64,000 nt of DNA. Source: an uncultured Oscillibacter sp. (lineage in GTDB: Bacteria; Bacillota; Clostridia; Oscillospirales; Oscillospiraceae). Below are positions 9,576 to 19,045 of the stretch, in pieces. Under the pieces are notes generated by a model, which was given only the letters and a program-made list of their open reading frames with translations, ran no database searches and was not told the DNA's origin. Made by a program: the position numbers and the translations under genes. Every line of letters begins with the position of its first letter. Positions within the stretch are counted from its first letter, which is position 1. The DNA lies in NCBI GenBank assembly GCA_902476875.1, contig CABSFC010000002.1, forward strand, positions 3,916 to 67,915. The letters run 5' to 3'.

Positions 9576-9944
9576 ATGCCCAGACAGCAGGTTTCCGATC
9601 AGGAAACGCTCCAGAAAGATCCCAAGCCGATGGATATTGACGTCCGCATCAATTCCATCCGCACCAACGGCCCGGTGCTGGCCACGGCCTCATTCAACCT
9701 GAACGGCGCCTTTGCCGTGCGGGGAGTGAAGATCCTCGATGGCTCCAACGGGCCATTTGTGAGTATGCCCAGCTATAAGACCAGCGATGGCTACAAGGAC
9801 ATCTGCTTTCCCTGTAACAGGGAGTTCAAGCTGGCCCTTGACAATGCCATTCTGGGGGCGTATCAGCAGCAGATCGGACAGGTGGCCCAACGGGGTCACA
9901 CCGACCACAGCCAGGAGCCTCCGACTCCTGAGATGACGATGTAA
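9576..9944 (+). CDS. SpoVG family protein
   Basis: The protein has 122 residues, with TAGGAGGAA upstream overlapping the previous stop. Residues ~20-92 match the SpoVG fold (IDVRINSIRTNGPVLATAS, VKILDGSNGPFVSMPSYK, DICFPCNREFKLALDNAIL). SpoVG is a small site-specific DNA/RNA-binding regulator in Firmicutes; ICE copies may adjust gene expression after transfer. A 15-residue extension ends in PTPEMTM, a Met-ended tail that chromosomal SpoVG proteins usually lack, as far as I recall. Confidence 0.85.
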   Translation: MPRQQVSDQETLQKDPKPMDIDVRINSIRTNGPVLATASFNLNGAFAVRGVKILDGSNGPFVSMPSYKTSDGYKDICFPCNREFKLALDNAILGAYQQQIGQVAQRGHTDHSQEPPTPEMTM

Positions 9945-9961
9945 AGAGGAGGATACACAAC

Positions 9962-10876
9962 ATGAAACGCCTGGTTTCCCTTTGTGCCGCAGCCCTCATG
10001 CTCTGCATGGCGACTCCGGCATTTGCCGCCGAGGACACCTCGGCGGCATCCGTTTGCTATCCCACTGCCGTAACCTGCAATGAGGATGGCAGCGAGATCC
10101 GCAAGATGTACGACCTCGGCCCTGCGGATGACCCCGCCGGCATTCCCCGCTCGGACTTTGAGCAGGACGGTTTTCACTATACCCTGACTGACCTGCTCAA
10201 GCAGGAACTCCCCGAAAACGAGAGCCGCCAGCATACCGAAACGGTATCCCTGGAGAGCGAGAGCAAGGATATGGCCTCCGTGCTGGCTCTGCTGCCCCAG
10301 GAAAGAGAATTTATTACGGACGATGGGCTGTCCGGTATCCTGACTCTACAACTGGAAACGGTGCAGGTAGAGGTGTCCGGCTATGGCAGCTCTACCAGGG
10401 AGGTTTCCGCCACCCGCAGCTACCCCAACCTCGCAGACCAGGACACCGCCAACATCCCCAAGACCATCCAGGATAGCGGCAGAACGCTCACCCTCCAGAA
10501 CATCAGCTGGCAGACCGACAACACCGCCAGCGTAGACGGCTATGCCATGGGCGACCGCTATACCGCAGTTGCTACCTACACCGGCAGTGCCACCAGCAGC
10601 TATGTCAAGGGATACACTGTGACTGCCGATTATAGCGGCACAGTCAGCCGCATTGCGCTGAACAAGACCCGATATGTCGCTATCTTCGAGGGAACGCCCC
10701 TCCAGCCGGTAATCGACGCCTTAGGCGATGCCGAGAAAGACTCTGCCACCGGCTTCCCTTGGGCCTATGTACTGGTTCCCTTGGGCGTCATCGCCGCGGC
10801 TGGCGGCGGCATCGGCATCGCCCTGTTCCTCAAACGGCAGCGTGAGTTGGCGGACGGTGGGGATGCGGAGGAGTAA
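9962..10876 (+). CDS. Secreted, membrane-anchored surface protein
   Basis: The protein has 304 residues, with AAGAGGAGG upstream. An N-terminal signal peptide (KRLVSLCAAALMLCMATPAFA) is followed by an extracellular region rich in Thr/Ser and Tyr. A single C-terminal membrane span comes next (WAYVLVPLGVIAAAGGGIGI, ~residues 264-288), with a short basic/acidic cytoplasmic tail (KRQRELADGGDAEE). The topology is N-out, C-in. No enzymatic motif is seen. The neighbours are a sortase and secreted proteins, so it likely sits in the donor envelope near the conjugation apparatus. Confidence 0.75.
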   Translation: MKRLVSLCAAALMLCMATPAFAAEDTSAASVCYPTAVTCNEDGSEIRKMYDLGPADDPAGIPRSDFEQDGFHYTLTDLLKQELPENESRQHTETVSLESESKDMASVLALLPQEREFITDDGLSGILTLQLETVQVEVSGYGSSTREVSATRSYPNLADQDTANIPKTIQDSGRTLTLQNISWQTDNTASVDGYAMGDRYTAVATYTGSATSSYVKGYTVTADYSGTVSRIALNKTRYVAIFEGTPLQPVIDALGDAEKDSATGFPWAYVLVPLGVIAAAGGGIGIALFLKRQRELADGGDAEE

Positions 10877-10910
10877 GCCCCTACATTATAATATAAAGAG
10901 GAAAGGACTG

Positions 10911-11762
10911 GTGAAATCCATGAAGAAACTGACAATGCTCCTCTTGACCCTGTGCATGACGGCATCCCTGACGGTTCCCGCCAGCGCCGCCGGGCCGATG
11001 GAGTACACCTTTGACGGCGTGGACGGCCCGGAGTATGGCAAGCCCACCTCCATTGAGGTAGTCTACACCGCCGATGGCGGAGCCATGAAGAACGAGGATG
11101 TGAGCAAAAACGCCGCTCTCGCTCCGCCCACCTTTGGCAGCGCCAGCGCAGATACCCTGAATACCGGCTCCCCGCTCACACCCAACCTGGCTCCCGGTTA
11201 TCAGCCCGCTGCCAGTGCGGTCATCAATGGCAGCTCCGCCGTGATCCAGCCCCCTGCTATGGGCAGCGTGGTTACTGGCAGCGGCGCGGCCTACGTCCCC
11301 GGAGCATCCACTGTGACAGTCACCAACCCCGGCAGTTCCTCTGGCGGATATACCGAGGTGACGGACGATCTCTACTACGCCAATGGCAGCCTGGGGACGC
11401 TGAAGATCCCCGCGATTGGCCTGAGCGTCAAAATCTATCAGGGTACGGGCAGTTCCACGCTGGCCAAGGGCGCGGGCCACTTCGAGGAAACCTCCATCTG
11501 GGACGGCAATGTAGCTCTGGCCGCCCACAACCGCGGCGTGAACAGCCACTTTGGACAGATCCACACACTGGAGGTTGGCGATCAGATCACCCTGACCACC
11601 AAGCTGGGTACCCGAACCTATGAGGTAACTTCGGTATCCAAGGTCAGCGAGACAGACCGGAGCGCTCTCGCCGCATCCACTCAGAATATGATCACACTTT
11701 ATACGTGCGTCCGTGACCAGCGGGATCAGCGGTGGTGTGTGCAGGGGATTGAGGTTCGGTAA
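10911..11762 (+). CDS. Sortase family cysteine transpeptidase
   Basis: The protein has 283 residues from GTG 10911, which lies about 9 nt from AGAGG; ATG 10920 would leave 18 nt. A signal peptide (MLLLTLCMTASLTVPASA) precedes a Ser/Gly/Pro-rich linker (to ~residue 155). The sortase core has catalytic His in AAHNRG (~residue 205), Cys in LYTCVRD (~265) and a downstream Arg in QRWCVQGIEVR. The ILKIPAIG-like entry strand (LGTLKIPAIGLSVKIYQG) supports a class D/E-like sortase. The obvious substrate is the adhesin at 12716, which ends in LPRTGY. The enzyme would act outside the membrane. Confidence 0.85.
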   Translation: MKSMKKLTMLLLTLCMTASLTVPASAAGPMEYTFDGVDGPEYGKPTSIEVVYTADGGAMKNEDVSKNAALAPPTFGSASADTLNTGSPLTPNLAPGYQPAASAVINGSSAVIQPPAMGSVVTGSGAAYVPGASTVTVTNPGSSSGGYTEVTDDLYYANGSLGTLKIPAIGLSVKIYQGTGSSTLAKGAGHFEETSIWDGNVALAAHNRGVNSHFGQIHTLEVGDQITLTTKLGTRTYEVTSVSKVSETDRSALAASTQNMITLYTCVRDQRDQRWCVQGIEVR

Positions 11763-11813
11763 TATGCTTCGTTTTCGTCCCCGCTTTTCTCCATTTTAAT
11801 TTGAAATTTCCTC

Positions 11814-11842
11814 TCGACTTTTACCCTTCATTCCGATATTGT
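11814..11842 (+). promoter_or_regulatory. Possible promoter for CAP protein/adhesin
   Basis: TCGACT and TATTGT are separated by 17 nt in the 128-bp gap before the gene at 11891. The match to the sigma-A consensus is partial, and there is no experimental support. Confidence 0.3.
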
Positions 11843-11890
11843 GTTGCTTGCCAAAAGCCCCGCAAAATACGGAATACAGGAGGAAAAAGT

Positions 11891-12637
11891 ATGAACAGCA
11901 TGAAAAAGCGCGCTGCCGCCGCACTGACGGCCGGCATCCTCGCCGCCACCCTCACCATACCCGCTCTGGCGGCGGACTCCATCCGAATCAGCAGCTACAA
12001 GGGGAACACCCTCCAAGCCGGAGATCGCAGCGGCCTGATTATCGGCGGAGTGGCGCAATCCGTGACATCCGCCAGCCCGGAGATCGTCACCGTGGAAAAC
12101 GCGGGCGGCTTATGGGCAGCCGTGGCCAAGTCAGACGGTACGGCGGTTCTCACTGTCACAGGCATCCACGGGGAGACAGCCAGCCTGACGCTGACGGTGG
12201 GCGATCCCGCGCTATCCACCGCTAAGGCCCCAGCTCCTGCCGCGGATCTGGAAGAAGCGTGGCAGGAGATCATCCGGCTTACCAATGAGGTCAGGCTGAA
12301 AAACGGAGCGGCAGAGCTGCAGGCAAACGACGCCCTCATGGACGCCGCACAAACCTGCTCCGACAGGCTGTACACTTGGCACCATACCAGGGAGGAGTGT
12401 GAGGCCGTTGCGTCCTGCGGCTACCCCTACGGCTTCGGCACCAACCTCACGGTGTTCACCGGCACTGTTGACGTGGCCCATCATGCTGTCGATAACTTGA
12501 TCAACTCGCCCGGCCACTTCCAAACCATGATCGACCCGGACGCAGACAGCATCGGCGTGGGCGTCACGCAAAGCGAGGGTATGACCTACTGCTATATGTT
12601 CATCGGAAAACCGAACTCCATCAATCCCTATGGATAA
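11891..12637 (+). CDS. Secreted CAP (SCP/PR-1) domain protein
   Basis: The protein has 248 residues; ATG 11891 follows AGGAGGAAAAAG. A signal peptide (RAAAALTAGILAATLTIPALA) is followed by an Ig-like/BIG2-type strand region (SGLIIGGVAQSVTSASPEIV, ~40-105). A CAP domain then spans ~125-248, with ITLTNEVR-type opening helix (IIRLTNEVRLKNGA), SDRLYTWHHTREECEA, NLINSPGHFQTM and IGVGVTQSEGMTYCYMFIG. CAP proteins are secreted and have binding, protease-like or wall-associated roles. A terminator follows, separating it from the adhesin. Confidence 0.85.
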   Translation: MNSMKKRAAAALTAGILAATLTIPALAADSIRISSYKGNTLQAGDRSGLIIGGVAQSVTSASPEIVTVENAGGLWAAVAKSDGTAVLTVTGIHGETASLTLTVGDPALSTAKAPAPAADLEEAWQEIIRLTNEVRLKNGAAELQANDALMDAAQTCSDRLYTWHHTREECEAVASCGYPYGFGTNLTVFTGTVDVAHHAVDNLINSPGHFQTMIDPDADSIGVGVTQSEGMTYCYMFIGKPNSINPYG

Positions 12638-12651
12638 CCGAATATCATCCC

Positions 12652-12689
12652 AAAAGGTCTTTCAGCGACACGCTGAAGGGCCTTTTTTC
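12652..12689 (+). terminator. Rho-independent terminator
   Basis: AAAGGTCTTTCAGCG pairs with CGCTGAAGGGCCTTT around an ACA loop and is followed by TTTTTT. It separates the CAP gene from the adhesin. Confidence 0.85.
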
Positions 12690-12715
12690 TATGCCAAAAA
12701 GGAGAATGAAAAGCT

Positions 12716-15700
12716 ATGAAAAAACTCCACTTCCCGCATAACCGCCTGATTGCGGCTCTGCTGGTGCTGGTCTGCCTGCTGGGGCTCCTCCCCGGCACCG
12801 CACTGGCGGCAGATGTTCCATCCACCATTAAAATGGATGACTGTACCTATAACAGCACCCATTATGATTCCCCCGCCCTGGGCATCTGCTATATGCACCA
12901 GATGCACTATAACTATAACGGAAAATCGACGATGGGCTTTTGCAGTGAGAAGGGCAAGGGCATGGGCTGGTCGCTCAAGGGCCACACCTGGAATAACCCC
13001 AAGTCCATCACCGATCCCACCGTGACCACCATGATGGCATACTTTTATGCCCACTCCACCGGCGTGTTCACGGATCAGGCCCACGCCCTTGGCGTGGATA
13101 CCGTCTGGGACAGCGACTACATCTGGACGATGAACGCATGGACACAGGCCATTGTCTGGCGCTACAAGGCGGGCCTGCTCTCTGACCCGGCCACAGCCTG
13201 TGCTGAGGAACTGCTGTGCGTTTACAACAATTTATACAGCTCCAGCTACACCAGCATCAACGACCTGCTGGACGGCACTTCGTTCTACGACCGGGCCAAA
13301 TATATCCTCGACCTGGGCGCGCAGGGCGTATGGGGCGAGTGTACCGTCCATGAGTACACCTACGCCGGCCCCGGTTCCAATTATCATCCCGCCAACGATG
13401 TTCAGGCCGTCATGGTCGGGGAGCTGAACGTCACCCATGAGCAGTACAGCCTCACCATCAAAAAGGTGGATTCCACCAACCCCAACAAGGGTCTGTCCGG
13501 GGCGCGGTTTCTGGTAACTTCGGAAAACGGGAGTTACTCAAAGGAGGTCGTGACCGGAAGTGACGGGACTGTCACCCTGTCCCCTCTGGACGCGGGTACG
13601 TTCGCCGTGACGGAATTGGAAGGCCCGGAGGGCTACGAGATCGACAACGCCGGGCCGCAGTACGTTGTCCTCCCCAACGGCAGCAATAAGACTGTGACTG
13701 TCACCTTTTCCGATACGCCCATCGTCACCGGCGAGGGCAGCATCCGCAAGGTAGACGCAGATGATCCCACAAAGGGGCTCGCCGGTGCGGTTATCAAAAT
13801 CGAGGGCGTGGACAACAGCTTTGTAGGCACTTACACCACAGGGGCAGGCGGCTATCTCACCGATGTCCCCTGGGACACCATGCCTATCGGCAGCTTTGTG
13901 GCGACTGAGGTGACCCCGCCCACCAACTACACCAAAAGCAGCGATCCGAGCAAGGTAAAACAGTCCTTCGAGTGGGATGGAAAATCAGATGTTTCCCTCG
14001 TTTTTGAGAATGATGCCCGCGTCAAGATCAAGCTCCTGAAACTGGATGACAGTGACCGGCCCCTGCCCGGATGTGTATTTAACATCGTGAAGGACGGCCA
14101 AATCATCGGCACTGAGGAAACCAAGGCGGACGGAACCATCACCGTCACCGATGTGACCGAGGGAATGTTCGCCTTCGTGGAGGTGGCAGCGCCCGCACCT
14201 TTCGCCTGCCTGACTGAGCCGGTGATCGCCCATGTGGATCAGGCCACCATCAACGGCGGCGGCACCGTCACCGTGACGGCAGCAGACAAAAAGCTGCCCA
14301 ATTTGACGATTTTAAAGCGGGACGCTCAGACGGGTGATGCGATCCCTGAAACCCACTTCGAAATTCGCGGCATCCACTACGGCTACCACACCGATGTGGT
14401 GACTGGGCCGGACGGAAAGGCCACATTGACTGCTATTCCTGTTGACAGTTACGAGGTCACGGAAAAATCCGTTAAAAACCCCTACGTTGTAGGCGATAAC
14501 CCCACCCAGACGATCTGGCTGGAGGCCGGTGACAGCAAGGAGCTGGTCTTTGACAACCTCAAACAGCCCCTCCTCACGCTGAAAAAAATTGACGCGGACA
14601 CTGGGGATGTGATTCCCAACACAGTCCTGACGGTCAAGGCGCTGGATGGCACTTATCAGGATGATTGGACAACCGGGCCGGACGGCACTGTCTCCGCCTA
14701 TGTAGACCCCGGCGTGTATCAGGTGTCGGAGAAATCCGTCCCCAGCCCCTACTATCTCCCGGACGAGGACGCAGACCGCACCCAGACCATCACCCTCAGC
14801 CCCGGCGACGAAAAAACGCTGGTGTTCCGCAACCGCAAGGCCCCGGAATTGACTGTTTTTAAGGAGAATAGTATCACTTCCGAACCAATCGAACACGCCA
14901 AATTTCACATTGTTTACACCAGCACCGGCGAGGCCGCCGAGGCCCCGGCCACCATCGACTACGGCTACTTCTACACCGACAGCAAGGGCGAAATCCGACT
15001 GCATGAGCAGGGTAAGCGGCTGTACCCCGGCGAGTTTAAAATCACGGAGGTAGAGCCAGCGGACGGATTCCAGCTCAAGGAACCCCTGACCCAAACGGTC
15101 ATTATCCACGGGAATGAGAGCAAGACCGTCCGTTTCCAGAATACACCCCTCTCGGCACTCGTGGTCTGGAAATATGACAGTGTCACCGGCGCGCCGGTTG
15201 AGGGCTGTATTTTCCAGGTCAAGTATATGTCCGGCACCAGCGGCAGCGGCGGCACGGTCATCGGCACCTACAAGACCGGCTCCAGCGGCTCCTTCACGCT
15301 CAACCGGCTGGAAGCGGGCGCTTATCTGGTGGAGGAACTGGCCAGCGACGGGGATCACGTCATGGACACCGCTCCGCAGACCGCCTATATCTCCGGCAAG
15401 GAGCAGGATGTGGTGCAGCTCTACTTCGGCAACAGTCCCAAGGGGGCCGTCCTTATCAAGAAAATTGACGCCAGCACCCGCGCACCTTTAAGTGACGTTG
15501 AATTTTTTATCACCGACAGCAAGGGAACCATGCTGGGCGACGCCAATGGCAAGTTTGTGACTGATAGTGCGGGAACCATCCTGATCTCCAATCTCGACCC
15601 CGGCACGACCATCGTGGCACGGGAAACCAGGGCAAAAGAGAATTATCTGCTGGACGATGTCCCCCAGACCATCACTGTCCAGGCTGGACGGACGGCCACC

Positions 15701-18700
15701 CTGGAATTTCGGAACCAGCCCAAGGGCTCCGTCACCCTCTATAAATTCAGCAGCTCCGACCGTAAGACTCCCCTTGAGGGGGTAGGCTTCAAAATCACCT
15801 ATGCTGATGGGCGCGTGGTGGACAACATCGGTGGCAAGCTGTCCAGCAACGGGATCTATTATACGGACAGCGAGGGCCAGATCAACATCAGCCAGGTGAC
15901 AGGCACACTGATTTTCACCGAGGTATCCAGCGTACCGGGCTATTTGATCGACGAAAACCGGAAAAGCCAGACCGTGGTGGTCAACCCGGATGACCACCAG
16001 AGCGTCTATTTTTACAACATCCCGGAGAACACGCTCATTATTGAGAAATATCTGGAGACTGAATCCGGCAATGAACCCTTAAAGGGCGTGACCTTCCTGG
16101 TCACGGATTCTTCCGGGAGCGTGATTGGAAACAGCAACGGCGAGTTTGTCACCGGGGATGATGGGCGCATCGTGATTGACGGGGTTGCTCCTGGAACGAC
16201 GGTCACTGCCCGCGAGATCAAGGTGCCTGATGGCGTGGTGCTGGATTCCACCCCTAAAACCATTAAAATTGGCGATAAAGGCGCGAATACCCTCCGCTTT
16301 GTCAACCAAAAGACAGGCTATCTCGTAATTCGCAAGCTGGATAAGCTGACAAAAGAGCCTTTAAGCGGGGTTGAATTTGAACTCACCTATGCGGACGGCA
16401 GCTATGTGGACGATGCCTACGGCCACTTGTCCAGCAAGGGCCGCTTTGTGACCAACGACGCTGGGGAAATCAGGGTACCCGTTGTTGGCACAGTGGTGGT
16501 AAAGGAGGTCAAGACCCTCTCCACACACGTCATTGACGAGGCCACCAGAATCCAGACGGTTCAGGTCAATCCCGCGGACACACAGACTATCGTGGTCTAC
16601 AACGAGCCTCGGTGCTCCCTTACCTTGACGAAACTGGATGCCGTCACTGGAAAGCCTGTACCCAATACGGAGTTCACGCTGAAGGATGGGGACGGCAACG
16701 TCCTGGGCAAGTACACCACCGGGGCGGATGGGACTGTCACCGTAACCGGCCTCACACCTAACTCCACCGTTGTGGTGGTGGAATCCAAAGTACCCTCCAA
16801 CTATGTCCTCGATCCAACGCCCCGTACCATCATTGTCCGAAACGGCAGCAACAGCCTGCCTGCCAGCACAACCGACAGCAGCACCAACGTAAGCGGCAGC
16901 ACGGGCAGCAACAATGTTACTGTGGAGAATGTACCCAAGGTCACGCTGACCATTGAGAAGTATCTGGAAACTGAAACCGGCAACGTGCCTCTCAAGGGGG
17001 TCACATTCCTCGTTACCGATCAGACCGGAGCCGTGATCGGCGGCAGCAACGGCGAGTTCACCTCTGACGATGCGGGCCGCATCGTGATCCCCAATCTGGA
17101 GCCTGGAACGACTGTCACCGCGCGGGAGATCTCTGTGCCTGACGGTGTTGTGCTGGACAGCAGCCCCAAGAGCATCCTGATCAAAGCAGGCGAACAGAGT
17201 CAGACCCTTCGGGTGGTCAACAAGGCCACCGGATACCTCGTGGTCAGGAAGCTGGACAGGCTGACCGGGGAGCCGCTGGCCGGAGTGGAGTTCAAATTGA
17301 GCTGCGCCTCCGGCGAATATGTGGATGATGCCTATGGGCATCTCTCCTCCCTCGGCCTGTTTACCACAGACCAGAACGGAGAAATCCGAGTTCCCGTTGT
17401 CGGGACTGTCGTGGTCGAAGAAACCAAATGCCTGCCCGGATACACCATTGATTCGGAGACACAGCGGCAGGTGGTCACCGTCAATCCCGCGGATACCCAG
17501 ACCATCAAGGTTTACAACACGCCGGTTGGGAATTTTGAACTCATTAAAGTCTCCGAGAGCGACAAGACACAGAGAATCCCCAATGCCACATTTGAGATAC
17601 GCCGCGTTTCAGACGGTGGGCTGGTGGACACCATCACCACCGGCAGTGATGGCCGGGCCGTCCTCCAGCTGGACGCGGGCGATTATTACGCGGTGGAAAC
17701 CGCGTGTCCCAAAGAGTTCAAGCTGGATTCCACACCCCATTATTTCACGATGCGGGATGATGGGAAAGGCTCCACTTTGACCGTGACCAACGCACCCTTT
17801 TCCGGAATCCTTCTCCGCAAGATTGATTCTGCCACTAAACAAGGAATCTACGGGGTTACGTTCCTGCTCTATGATTCCAATAAGAACCCGATTGGGCAGT
17901 ACACCAGTGACGATAGAGGCTACGTCTACATCGACGATCTGCCCGACTCCGGCCGATATTATCTGCGTGAGCTGGAAAATGAAGGCTATATCGTGGACAC
18001 GCAGCTCAAAACCGTCTATGTGACCGCTGGAACCACCACGGAAATCACATGGGAGAACACGGCCATCACCGGCCAGATCCAGGTCACCAAGACCTCGGAG
18101 GACTATAACTCCATGAACGGCTGGCCTGCCGGCACCCCCATCCCCAACACGGAGTTTGAAATCTACAATTACAAGACCGGCAACCTGGTAGATACGATCA
18201 AGACAGACAAAAACGGCGTTGCAGTTTCCAAGCCGCTGCCGTTGGGCCGATATAAAATCGTGGAATCCAAGGCCGCTGATTTCTATGGACTGGATAAGAC
18301 GCCCATCGAAGTGGAGATCGAATTTTCCGGCCAGATTGTCAAGGCGGCCATGACCAACAAGAGCCTCTACACCAACGTTTCCATCAAGAAGACCGGCTTT
18401 GTGGAAGTCATGCCCGGTCAGCAGCTCCGCTATGATTTTTCGGACATCGCCAACAACTCCACCACCGCGCTCACTTCTTTTTACTGGAGGGACACCCTGC
18501 CCACCCAGGCGGTGCGGCTGGATAAGATCGTCACCGGCACCTACAATGTGCGCGGGAATTACAAGGTTGTGTTCAAAACCAACCTCAATAGCGAGTACCG
18601 CACAATGTACGATAACCTGAGTACCCAGCAGAACTATGTGCTGGACGCTTCTCCCGCCGCTCTGGGGCTGGCCTCCAATGAGTACGTCACGGAGTTCATG

Positions 18701-18910
18701 GTATCCTTCGGTGTGGTTCCCGCCAATTTCCGGCAGGTGGAGGCACCCAAGGTATACTGCAATGTGGTTTCCTGGCTTACCGGAGGCACCCAGTTCACCA
18801 ATCAGGCGGATGTGGGCGGTGTCTACAACGGCCAGTGGATCATGGCAACCTCCCGCTGGGTGACCAGGGTCTATAAGCCCTCCCAGCCTCTGCCCCGGAC
18901 GGGGTATTGA
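12716..18910 (+). CDS. Giant thioester-domain adhesin with ~17 SpaA/Cna-B repeats
   Basis: The protein has 2064 residues. It starts with a signal peptide (LIAALLVLVCLLGLLPGTALA). The N-terminal domain has a Cys in MGFCSEKG (~residue 75) and a Gln in MNAWTQAIVW (~142), the Cys/TQ pair expected of a thioester (TQXA) domain that can bond covalently to host amines. About 17 SpaA-like repeats follow (each opening like KKxD....G.PLxGxxFxL), then a C-terminal strand-rich domain. The last residues are LPRTGY followed immediately by the stop. The sorting motif is present, but the hydrophobic helix and positive tail normally after LPXTG are missing. The sortase at 10911 is the likely partner. Confidence 0.9.
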   Translation: MKKLHFPHNRLIAALLVLVCLLGLLPGTALAADVPSTIKMDDCTYNSTHYDSPALGICYMHQMHYNYNGKSTMGFCSEKGKGMGWSLKGHTWNNPKSITDPTVTTMMAYFYAHSTGVFTDQAHALGVDTVWDSDYIWTMNAWTQAIVWRYKAGLLSDPATACAEELLCVYNNLYSSSYTSINDLLDGTSFYDRAKYILDLGAQGVWGECTVHEYTYAGPGSNYHPANDVQAVMVGELNVTHEQYSLTIKKVDSTNPNKGLSGARFLVTSENGSYSKEVVTGSDGTVTLSPLDAGTFAVTELEGPEGYEIDNAGPQYVVLPNGSNKTVTVTFSDTPIVTGEGSIRKVDADDPTKGLAGAVIKIEGVDNSFVGTYTTGAGGYLTDVPWDTMPIGSFVATEVTPPTNYTKSSDPSKVKQSFEWDGKSDVSLVFENDARVKIKLLKLDDSDRPLPGCVFNIVKDGQIIGTEETKADGTITVTDVTEGMFAFVEVAAPAPFACLTEPVIAHVDQATINGGGTVTVTAADKKLPNLTILKRDAQTGDAIPETHFEIRGIHYGYHTDVVTGPDGKATLTAIPVDSYEVTEKSVKNPYVVGDNPTQTIWLEAGDSKELVFDNLKQPLLTLKKIDADTGDVIPNTVLTVKALDGTYQDDWTTGPDGTVSAYVDPGVYQVSEKSVPSPYYLPDEDADRTQTITLSPGDEKTLVFRNRKAPELTVFKENSITSEPIEHAKFHIVYTSTGEAAEAPATIDYGYFYTDSKGEIRLHEQGKRLYPGEFKITEVEPADGFQLKEPLTQTVIIHGNESKTVRFQNTPLSALVVWKYDSVTGAPVEGCIFQVKYMSGTSGSGGTVIGTYKTGSSGSFTLNRLEAGAYLVEELASDGDHVMDTAPQTAYISGKEQDVVQLYFGNSPKGAVLIKKIDASTRAPLSDVEFFITDSKGTMLGDANGKFVTDSAGTILISNLDPGTTIVARETRAKENYLLDDVPQTITVQAGRTATLEFRNQPKGSVTLYKFSSSDRKTPLEGVGFKITYADGRVVDNIGGKLSSNGIYYTDSEGQINISQVTGTLIFTEVSSVPGYLIDENRKSQTVVVNPDDHQSVYFYNIPENTLIIEKYLETESGNEPLKGVTFLVTDSSGSVIGNSNGEFVTGDDGRIVIDGVAPGTTVTAREIKVPDGVVLDSTPKTIKIGDKGANTLRFVNQKTGYLVIRKLDKLTKEPLSGVEFELTYADGSYVDDAYGHLSSKGRFVTNDAGEIRVPVVGTVVVKEVKTLSTHVIDEATRIQTVQVNPADTQTIVVYNEPRCSLTLTKLDAVTGKPVPNTEFTLKDGDGNVLGKYTTGADGTVTVTGLTPNSTVVVVESKVPSNYVLDPTPRTIIVRNGSNSLPASTTDSSTNVSGSTGSNNVTVENVPKVTLTIEKYLETETGNVPLKGVTFLVTDQTGAVIGGSNGEFTSDDAGRIVIPNLEPGTTVTAREISVPDGVVLDSSPKSILIKAGEQSQTLRVVNKATGYLVVRKLDRLTGEPLAGVEFKLSCASGEYVDDAYGHLSSLGLFTTDQNGEIRVPVVGTVVVEETKCLPGYTIDSETQRQVVTVNPADTQTIKVYNTPVGNFELIKVSESDKTQRIPNATFEIRRVSDGGLVDTITTGSDGRAVLQLDAGDYYAVETACPKEFKLDSTPHYFTMRDDGKGSTLTVTNAPFSGILLRKIDSATKQGIYGVTFLLYDSNKNPIGQYTSDDRGYVYIDDLPDSGRYYLRELENEGYIVDTQLKTVYVTAGTTTEITWENTAITGQIQVTKTSEDYNSMNGWPAGTPIPNTEFEIYNYKTGNLVDTIKTDKNGVAVSKPLPLGRYKIVESKAADFYGLDKTPIEVEIEFSGQIVKAAMTNKSLYTNVSIKKTGFVEVMPGQQLRYDFSDIANNSTTALTSFYWRDTLPTQAVRLDKIVTGTYNVRGNYKVVFKTNLNSEYRTMYDNLSTQQNYVLDASPAALGLASNEYVTEFMVSFGVVPANFRQVEAPKVYCNVVSWLTGGTQFTNQADVGGVYNGQWIMATSRWVTRVYKPSQPLPRTGY
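16027..17520 (+). repeat. Diverged duplication of a two-domain unit inside the adhesin
   Basis: Bases ~16027-16610 and ~16936-17520 encode the same domain pair: first EKYLETE(S/T)GN.PLKGVTFLVTD, then TGYLV(I/V)RKLD with VDDAYGHLSS and PVVGTVVV. The copies are also clearly alike at nucleotide level. Between them lies one unrelated repeat and a Ser/Thr/Asn linker (~16840-16930). This points to a segmental duplication that lengthened the stalk. Confidence 0.8.
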
Positions 18911-18939
18911 TTAAGGTGAGCCTTGTGTCCCAAGGGTTC

Positions 18940-19019
18940 AGGTTGCGCTAAGATTCTTAGCGCAACCTCCCTTAAAAAACATCTTTCAACCAGGGGAGCC
19001 GTTTTCTGAACGGCTCCCC
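18940..19019 (+). promoter_or_regulatory. Two consecutive strong hairpins between adhesin and T4SS genes
   Basis: Hairpin 1 is AGGTTGCGCTAAG/CTTAGCGCAACCT with a 3-nt loop (18940-18968). Hairpin 2 is GGGGAGCCGTT/AACGGCTCCCC (18993-19019). Neither is followed by a proper T-run on the + strand, so they look more like RNA-processing or stability elements than terminators. They sit just before the ribosome site of the VirB2-like gene. Confidence 0.5.
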
Positions 19020-19045
19020 ACCAATTTTGTGGAGGTGTAGATAAT

